NCBI GenBank assembly: GCA_045617525.1
Contig: JAZLIT010000023.1
Coordinates: forward strand, 1-18,526
DNA: 18,526 nucleotides
DNA from: JAZLIT01 sp045617525
Lineage (GTDB): Bacteria; Bacillota; Bacilli; Bacillales_A; Planococcaceae
Direction of reading: 5' to 3'
A model generated the notes under the pieces. It was given only the letters and a program-made list of their open reading frames with translations. It made no database searches and was not told where the DNA came from. The position numbers and the translations under genes are program-made. Shown piece by piece: positions 13,720 through 18,526 of this stretch; the first letter of the stretch is position 1; the number at the start of each line of letters is the position of its first letter.

Positions 13720-15405
13720 TTAAACTTGGAACTTTTGAACTTCCGCTTGTAAATGTTGAGCATTCTCACTTAATTCAACTGCCACTTGGCTAACTTGCTC
13801 CATCGTTGCCGTCTGTTCTTCCATTGCTGCAGCAATAGTTTCAATTGCAAATGATGCACTTTCTGCACCACTTGCAATTTCACTTACTGAAGCCGTTACT
13901 TCCTCGGCACTTGCTGAAATTTCTTCTGATGTCGCAGAAATTTCTTCAATCTGGGTTGTCATTTTTTCAACTGCCTGCTTTATGCCACCGAACGATTTTC
14001 CAGCATCTGTAATAATTTGAACACCCTCGATAACTGAATCAAGGGAACTAGTTACTGCACGTTCAACATTTTCTGTATCCTGTTTTATTTCAATTGTTAG
14101 CTTAGAAATAGAATTTGCAGATGCTTTTGATTGCTCAGCTAATTTTTTAACTTCATCTGCTACAACGGCAAAGCCTTTACCATGCTCACCTGCTCTGGCC
14201 GCTTCAATCGAAGCATTTAATGCAAGTAGATTCGTTTGATCCGTAATGTCTGTAATTACTTTTGTGATATTGCTAATTTCTTCTGTTTGCTTTGATAATT
14301 TTTGAACAAGTTCATTCACTTCATTTGTCGAGTTATTAATTACATTCATTTGATTTTGTGCTAGTTCAATTATTTCGCCACCATGGTTTGCTAAATCACT
14401 TGTATCCACTGCGTTTGAATGTAATGTTTGCGTAGCTTCCGCAATCCGTTGAACGCCCACTGCTGTTTCTTCCATTGCATGTGCACTTTCTAAAGACATA
14501 TGCGTAGCTGCTTTCGCTGATTCTGCTGTTTCAGCAACACGATTCGTAACATCTGTTGTCGTTGCAGAAACTTCTTCTGTACTTGCTGAAAGCTCTTCAG
14601 CCGATGCACTTAGCTGCTCAGAATTCGTTTGAACATGCTTGATTAAATTCGATAAATTTTGCTTCATTGTATTAAACGCTGTCGCTAATTGCCCAATTTC
14701 ATCACGTGAAGTCACCGGTAAATCTGCTGTCGTTAAATTACCTGCTGCAATTACTTTAGCATTTTCTACGACATGACGTATAGGCGATGTAATGCCGCGA
14801 CGTACGAATAGAACAACGAAAACACTTAACCCAAGACTAGCAAAAAAGATAATGTAACCTAAAATTTTTGTAAATGTAATTGCAGCTTCCGTTTCTTCTT
14901 TAATCTTTAAAAGTTGCTTATCCTGATAAATTTCCATTAATTCTGCAACTTCTAATATCCCTGCATTCGAATCACTTAAATTATTGTTAACGATATATGT
15001 AGCACTTTCTATATCGCCTCGATTGTATGCATTAAACATTTCATCGGCATAAGAATTAAAGGCACTGTTATAGCCTTTGATTTCTTCATAATAGCCAGTC
15101 ATTGTTTCACTTCTAATTAGATCAGAGAGCTCTTCAATTTTTGTGTCTACTTGTGTTTGGTACTGTTTAAAATGCTCTTCATTTTCTTTGGAACCATCTA
15201 AAATCATTGCTCTAGCATAAAGACCCTGCATCCCTAAGCCAACTCTGATTTCATCAATTGTTCGAATTTGCTCGACACGATTATCCAAAGCCTCTGTATT
15301 TTTAGTATCAATACTTGAAACATTGAAGTGATTTGCTACGATCGAAATAAACAATAAGCCGATTAAACTAAAAAACATTAGATTTAATTTACGTCCAATA
15401 CTCAT
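13720..15405 (-). CDS. Methyl-accepting chemotaxis protein
   Basis: A 561-residue transmembrane chemoreceptor. It has a first membrane helix (about 9-26), an extracellular all-helical sensor of roughly 150 residues (30-175) of the four-helix-bundle type, a second membrane helix (178-202), a HAMP domain (about 203-255) and a long cytoplasmic signalling coiled coil. The hairpin tip that contacts CheA and CheW is conserved (DITDQTNLLALNASIEAARA, then GEHGKGFAVVADEVKKLAEQS). Repeated S/T/E/A heptads such as SASAEELSAS give likely methylation sites. It lacks a C-terminal CheR/CheB-tethering pentapeptide. GAGGTGA precedes the ATG. The ligand cannot be told. It interrupts the gerQ-ywdK neighbourhood seen in B. 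subtilis, and I found no sigma-D promoter matching TAAA-N15-GCCGATAT. Confidence 0.93.
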   Translation of the reverse strand: MSIGRKLNLMFFSLIGLLFISIVANHFNVSSIDTKNTEALDNRVEQIRTIDEIRVGLGMQGLYARAMILDGSKENEEHFKQYQTQVDTKIEELSDLIRSETMTGYYEEIKGYNSAFNSYADEMFNAYNRGDIESATYIVNNNLSDSNAGILEVAELMEIYQDKQLLKIKEETEAAITFTKILGYIIFFASLGLSVFVVLFVRRGITSPIRHVVENAKVIAAGNLTTADLPVTSRDEIGQLATAFNTMKQNLSNLIKHVQTNSEQLSASAEELSASTEEVSATTTDVTNRVAETAESAKAATHMSLESAHAMEETAVGVQRIAEATQTLHSNAVDTSDLANHGGEIIELAQNQMNVINNSTNEVNELVQKLSKQTEEISNITKVITDITDQTNLLALNASIEAARAGEHGKGFAVVADEVKKLAEQSKASANSISKLTIEIKQDTENVERAVTSSLDSVIEGVQIITDAGKSFGGIKQAVEKMTTQIEEISATSEEISASAEEVTASVSEIASGAESASFAIETIAAAMEEQTATMEQVSQVAVELSENAQHLQAEVQKFQV

Positions 15406-15534
15406 GTGATTTTCACCTCTTGTATTTTATTACTACTATTTTACAAAGAAGAGAGCATAAAATGTGTACTTTTAGGAAACCGAGCATTTTCACTAGTAAA
15501 TAGAAGTTATTTGCGTCTAATGTCACATTTCTTT

Positions 15535-16713
15535 TTATTCTGAATTTCGTAACTTATTTAGTACTATATACCCAATTACTGTCGCCACATTTAACATCGC
15601 ACGTTCATCAAAATGGAAGCGTGCATGATGATGCGGATAGGTTTTATCAGACTTTTCATCCTTCGCACCTGCAAAGAAGAAAGTACCTGGGACATGTTGT
15701 AAATAGTAGGCAAAATCCTCTCCGATCATCATTGGCTTACACTCTTCTACTTTATTGATGCCCGTTACCTCTGTTGCAAGTTTTGCCATTAATATTGTTT
15801 CTTTTGCATGATTAATAACCGGTGGATAGCCTTCTACATAATTAAACGTATATGTAGCGCCATATGCTTCGCAAACGCCTCTTAATTGTTGCTCAATTTT
15901 CTCTTTAATTTGCATGCGCACCTCTTCCGAAAATGTACGAACCGTACCGAGCATCGATACAGTATCTGCAATTACGTTAAATGGATTAATTGCCTCGAAA
16001 CTTCCCACCGATACGACTGCTGACTCAAGTGGATCAATAGTACGTGACACGATTGTTTGTAATTGCGTTATAAATTGAGCGCCAATTACGATAGCATCCA
16101 CTGCCTGATGTGGCTCTGCACCGTGCCCTCCTGCCCCTTGAATAGTTAATTCAAAACGGTCCGCAGCAGCCATAATTGGCCCAGTACGGTACTGAATCGT
16201 ACCTAATTCAAGTGGCGCCCACAGATGTGCACCATAAATCTCATCCACGCCGTCTAAACAGCCATCTTCAATCATCGCGATAGCCCCACCTGGTGCGAGC
16301 TCTTCTGCATGCTGATGTATGAAAACAACATTGCCGCAAAGCTCTTCTCGTCGCTCTACAAGCACTTTCGCTAGCACTAATACAGTCGCAGTATGCCCAT
16401 CATGGCCACATGCGTGCATAACACCATCATTTTTCGATTTATAAGGTATATCATTTAGCTCTTGAATCGCGAGTGCATCAAAATCTGCACGTACCGCAAT
16501 CGTTTTACCTGGCCTCGCACCGCGTAGTGTTGCTACTACACCGCGACCACCCACGCCCTCCCGTACTTCTAAGCCAAGCTCTCTATGAAATTTTGCTATG
16601 TATAGTGGTGTATTTACTTCTTGAAATGATAACTCTGGACGCTCGTGTAAATACCTACGAATCGCGACCATCTCTTCAAAATGATTTTGAAGCTCAGTAT
16701 ATAGCTTTTCCAT
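15535..16713 (-). CDS. M20D-family amidohydrolase / carboxypeptidase
   Basis: A 392-residue cytosolic metallohydrolase of the peptidase M20 (M20D, hippurate hydrolase/IAA-amino acid hydrolase-like) family, which removes N-acyl groups from amino acids or similar amides. Metal ligands are visible: Cys102 and His104 in HACGHDGHTA, the Glu pair at 137-138 (QHAEEL), His163 (GAHLW) and a C-terminal His in YPHHHARF (361-363). The dimerisation lid (about 185-295) contains GAGGHGAEPHQ with His197. The usual HPAEE or QPAEE reads HQHAEE here. The precise substrate is unknown. AAGGA lies about ten bases before the ATG. The gene stands alone, upstream of the chemoreceptor gene but with a 129-base gap, and interrupts ywd synteny with it. 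Confidence 0.9.
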   Translation of the reverse strand: MEKLYTELQNHFEEMVAIRRYLHERPELSFQEVNTPLYIAKFHRELGLEVREGVGGRGVVATLRGARPGKTIAVRADFDALAIQELNDIPYKSKNDGVMHACGHDGHTATVLVLAKVLVERREELCGNVVFIHQHAEELAPGGAIAMIEDGCLDGVDEIYGAHLWAPLELGTIQYRTGPIMAAADRFELTIQGAGGHGAEPHQAVDAIVIGAQFITQLQTIVSRTIDPLESAVVSVGSFEAINPFNVIADTVSMLGTVRTFSEEVRMQIKEKIEQQLRGVCEAYGATYTFNYVEGYPPVINHAKETILMAKLATEVTGINKVEECKPMMIGEDFAYYLQHVPGTFFFAGAKDEKSDKTYPHHHARFHFDERAMLNVATVIGYIVLNKLRNSE

Positions 16714-16780
16714 GATTACACATCCTTACTTTTTATTTATTCTAAATAATCTAACTATAATATACTATAAAATTAATGCT

Positions 16781-16818
16781 AAAAAACGCTTTTCACCATT
16801 ACATGAAAAGCGTTTTTT
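16781..16818 (-). terminator. Terminator of ywdK
   Basis: AAAAAACGCTTTTCA (16781-16795) pairs with TGAAAAGCGTTTTTT (to 16818) around an 8-base loop, 13 bases past the ywdK stop on the minus strand, ending in a T run. Confidence 0.88.
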
Positions 16819-16831
16819 AATAATTTCACTA

Positions 16832-17221
16832 TTAAGCTGTTTTTTTACCGTTTTTCACAGTAGCGGCAATAATTAATGCCCACCCTGTTAAGAATAGAAC
16901 GCCACCGATTGGCGTAATTGCACCTAACCATTTAATTCCTGTAAGCGCTAATATAAATAAACTTCCAGAGAAGAAAATAATTCCTGCATTTATACATTTC
17001 ATAGCTACTTTCAACTGCTTTACTTCACCAAAAATAGCCTTGCTCATTAAAATACCGATTATCACTAAAGCTACCGCATGAAACATTTGATATTGTACGG
17101 CTGTGTCCCAAATACCTGTACTATAATCATCTAAAATTTCCTCTAATGCGTGTGCACCGAATGCGCCAAATGCAACTGCTATAAAACCTTGGATTGCTCC
17201 AGAAATAATTGAACCCTTCAT
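16832..17221 (-). CDS. ywdK: DUF423 membrane protein (YwdK)
   Basis: A 129-residue integral membrane protein of the DUF423 family, unknown function. Four hydrophobic helices are visible at about 5-24, 42-62, 71-93 and 98-121. The first loop carries the family signature FGAFGAHALEE, and the second helix begins with AVQYQMFHAVAL, both typical of DUF423. The C-terminus is short and basic (KNGKKTA), so it probably lies in the cytoplasm. A GAGGGAATAAAGGA region precedes the ATG. It follows ywdI by 41 bases on the same strand and is the last gene of the proposed ung-small protein-ywdI-ywdK unit, followed by a strong terminator. Confidence 0.88.
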   Translation of the reverse strand: MKGSIISGAIQGFIAVAFGAFGAHALEEILDDYSTGIWDTAVQYQMFHAVALVIIGILMSKAIFGEVKQLKVAMKCINAGIIFFSGSLFILALTGIKWLGAITPIGGVLFLTGWALIIAATVKNGKKTA

Positions 17222-17262
17222 TCCTTTATTCCCTCACTTTCTATTTGAATCTGCATTGTTAT

Positions 17263-17535
17263 TTAAAAATCAAAAATTGAATCACCATTTGCTCCGTCTT
17301 CTTGTAGCTTGGGCTGATTTTGAATCACGGGTTGTGGCATTGTAAGCGACACCGATTTGACTGTCTGTGACTGGTGTTGAGGTAGTTGAACATTTTTTGT
17401 TGGCGTATTTAATAACACATCACATAATGCCTTAATCGCACTAATTTCCTCTCGCATTTGCTGCTCGGTATCCGCCTGCTTTGCCTCTGAGATATGCTTT
17501 TCCAAACTTGCTAAAACTATTTCATAGGAAATCAT
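17263..17535 (-). CDS. ywdI: YwdI family protein (DUF5327)
   Basis: A 90-residue soluble protein of the YwdI/DUF5327 family, function unknown. The N-terminal half is a predicted amphipathic helix pair (EIVLASLEKHISEAK, then QMREEISAIKALCDVLL) that may form a coiled coil. The C-terminal half is a low-complexity, Gln/Pro-rich linker ending in GDSIFDF, a short acidic-aromatic tail. Its ATG overlaps the TGA of the upstream four-cysteine gene by four bases (ATGA), which implies translational coupling; a GGGGGAA site lies inside that gene. The position between ung and ywdK matches B. subtilis ywdI. Confidence 0.82.
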   Translation of the reverse strand: MISYEIVLASLEKHISEAKQADTEQQMREEISAIKALCDVLLNTPTKNVQLPQHQSQTVKSVSLTMPQPVIQNQPKLQEDGANGDSIFDF

Positions 17536-17708
17536 CGTTGTTCCCCCATTTGCTTCGGTTTAAATTTCATACACTCTATGCCAGAAGATTGCTTCACGAG
17601 CACTGAGGGTAGCTGTCTTGTTTTAAATCCATATGCAGTACAGCCACGTGGATTCATTTGATCCCACGTTACACGGAAAAATTGACATTTAAAACAATCA
17701 ATTCGCAT
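17532..17708 (-). CDS. Small four-cysteine (putative zinc-binding) protein
   Basis: A 58-residue protein that I recall as a conserved small protein in several bacterial phyla, sometimes mislabelled as uracil-DNA glycosylase because of linkage or old annotation; no function is established to my knowledge. Cys5 and Cys8 (CFKC), Cys23 (NPRGCTAYGFKT) and Cys46 (SSGIECMKF) could bind one zinc ion. Conserved-looking aromatic and basic residues (FFRVTWD, YGFKTRQLPS) sit between them. The start is the ATG at 17708 with GAGGGGAG five bases upstream; an in-frame GTG at 17723 is part of that ribosome binding site and is not preferred. It is coupled to ywdI by an ATGA overlap and lies 76 bases after ung. 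A role beside Ung in uracil repair is only a hypothesis. Confidence 0.72.
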   Translation of the reverse strand: MRIDCFKCQFFRVTWDQMNPRGCTAYGFKTRQLPSVLVKQSSGIECMKFKPKQMGEQR

Positions 17709-17784
17709 AAAGACTCCCCTCACTTTCCTTACTACTTTATCATGAACACCTACTAAGGTTAAAGTTAAAGTATACTCTTTGAAA

Positions 17785-18453
17785 TTACGCTAAATGCCAA
17801 TCGATTGGCTCTACGTTTAACTGCTGTAATTGCGTATTTATTTGAGAATACGGCTTGCTGCCAAGAAATCCGCGATATGCACTTAAAGGACTAGGATGTG
17901 GCGCCTGTAAAATAATATGTTGTGGATAGCTTTCAAGCAACTTCTCTTTCGCTTGTGCAGGTTTCCCCCACAACACAAAAATAACAGGCTTTTTTCGATT
18001 AGCCAATGCGCCAATAATTGCATCAGTAAATTTCTCCCACCCTTTTCCTTGATGTGAATTTGCTTGTCCAGCTCGCACCGTTAATACGGTATTCAGTAAT
18101 AAAACACCTTGTTTTGCCCAGTGCGTTAAATTACCATGCACTGGCATTTCGCATTGTAAATCATCCACCATTTCTTTATACATATTACGTAAACTCGGCG
18201 GAATTTTTTCATCGTTCTCTACTGAAAAACTTAAGCCATGTGCCTGATTTGGTCCATGATACGGATCTTGCCCTAAAAGAACAACCTTAACCTGCTCAAA
18301 TGGCGTCATTTCAAGCGCATTGAAAATTGCCTCTTTTTTCGGATAAATGGTTTGTTGTGTGTATTCTTTTTCAATAAATTGCAAAAGCTCTTTATAATAG
18401 TGGGTTTTCGTTTCATCTGACAGTACTCCTTGCCAGCCTACTGGAATATTCAT
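17785..18453 (-). CDS. ung: Uracil-DNA glycosylase, family 1
   Basis: Base excision repair enzyme that removes uracil from DNA by cleaving the N-glycosidic bond. The 222 residues show the water-activating loop GQDPYHGPNQAHGLSFSV with catalytic Asp63, the PPSLRNMYKE segment that contacts the DNA backbone, the uracil-binding LLLNTVLTV motif, and the minor-groove loop HPSPLSAYRGFLG with His186; these correspond to Asp64 and His187 of E. coli Ung. The start at the ATG 18451-18453 is preferred because AGAGGTGA precedes it; the in-frame GTG at 18465 lies inside that site. It heads the minus-strand group with the four-cysteine gene, ywdI and ywdK. No clear terminator follows it, consistent with read-through. 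A promoter just upstream (TTGTTG with TTATAC, 17 bases apart) is possible but weak. Confidence 0.97.
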   Translation of the reverse strand: MNIPVGWQGVLSDETKTHYYKELLQFIEKEYTQQTIYPKKEAIFNALEMTPFEQVKVVLLGQDPYHGPNQAHGLSFSVENDEKIPPSLRNMYKEMVDDLQCEMPVHGNLTHWAKQGVLLLNTVLTVRAGQANSHQGKGWEKFTDAIIGALANRKKPVIFVLWGKPAQAKEKLLESYPQHIILQAPHPSPLSAYRGFLGSKPYSQINTQLQQLNVEPIDWHLA

Positions 18454-18526
18454 TATACAACTCACCTCTTCTTACATACGGTATAAGATTGCACGTTTCA
18501 TTTCAACAAAAACTTAAATCTGACCT

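Noticed and set aside
15406..15480. Possible sigma-D promoter for the chemoreceptor (TAAA near 15470)
   Set aside because: No GCCGATAT-like -10 element at the required distance.
1..18526. CRISPR array, tRNA/rRNA genes, prophage or defence cluster
   Set aside because: No regularly spaced repeats, no cloverleaf sequences and no phage or defence genes were seen on either strand.

Overview
The window looks like a chromosomal segment of a low-GC, endospore-forming member of the Bacillales. I would guess the Planococcaceae (Lysinibacillus/Solibacillus-like), but no marker here fixes the genus. The evidence is a dense set of orthologues of the Bacillus subtilis ywd-ywf-ywh-ywi region (argS/ywiB, speB, pbpG, ywhD, ywhB, ywfO, rsfA, lipL, hemQ, gerQ, ywdK, ywdI, ung), strong AGGAGG-type ribosome binding sites, low GC and sporulation/germination genes (rsfA, pbpG, gerQ, cwlJ remnant).

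Layout. 1-300: the 5' part of an ISL3-type transposase gene leaving the window, with a probable element end near 300. 321-2531: ywiB-argS operon on the minus strand with promoter and terminator. 2659-3188: a small accessory patch with a TTG-initiated 73-residue ORF ending in a long nested hairpin. 3189-4298: a membrane GGDEF protein. 4339-5211 and 5411-7459: divergent agmatinase (speB) and a class A penicillin-binding protein of PbpG type. 7800-8567: divergent ywhD and a 61-residue tautomerase. 8780-10347: an HD-domain phosphohydrolase (ywfO) and a DUF1450 protein. 10629-12120: convergent rsfA and lipL sharing one terminator. 12282-13670: hemQ, a decayed cwlJ and gerQ. 13720-16713: a chemoreceptor and an M20 amidohydrolase, which break the local ywd synteny. 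16832-18453: ung, a four-cysteine small protein, ywdI and ywdK, apparently one minus-strand transcription unit.

Most genes are housekeeping or sporulation functions: translation (ArgS), putrescine formation (SpeB), spore peptidoglycan synthesis (PbpG-like), forespore regulation (RsfA), lipoate transfer (LipL), coproheme decarboxylation (HemQ), spore germination (GerQ) and uracil excision (Ung). The clearest unusual signal is at 13145-13276: a cwlJ gene cut to its first 43 codons, with its ribosome binding site kept, directly upstream of an unusually short GerQ that lacks the N-terminal lysines used for cross-linking in B. subtilis. Smaller points are the four-cysteine protein behind ung, a GGDEF domain with altered substrate-site residues, a tautomerase without Arg39, and speB without an adjacent speE. 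I found no CRISPR array, tRNA, rRNA, prophage or defence system, and nothing I would call a new multi-gene system.
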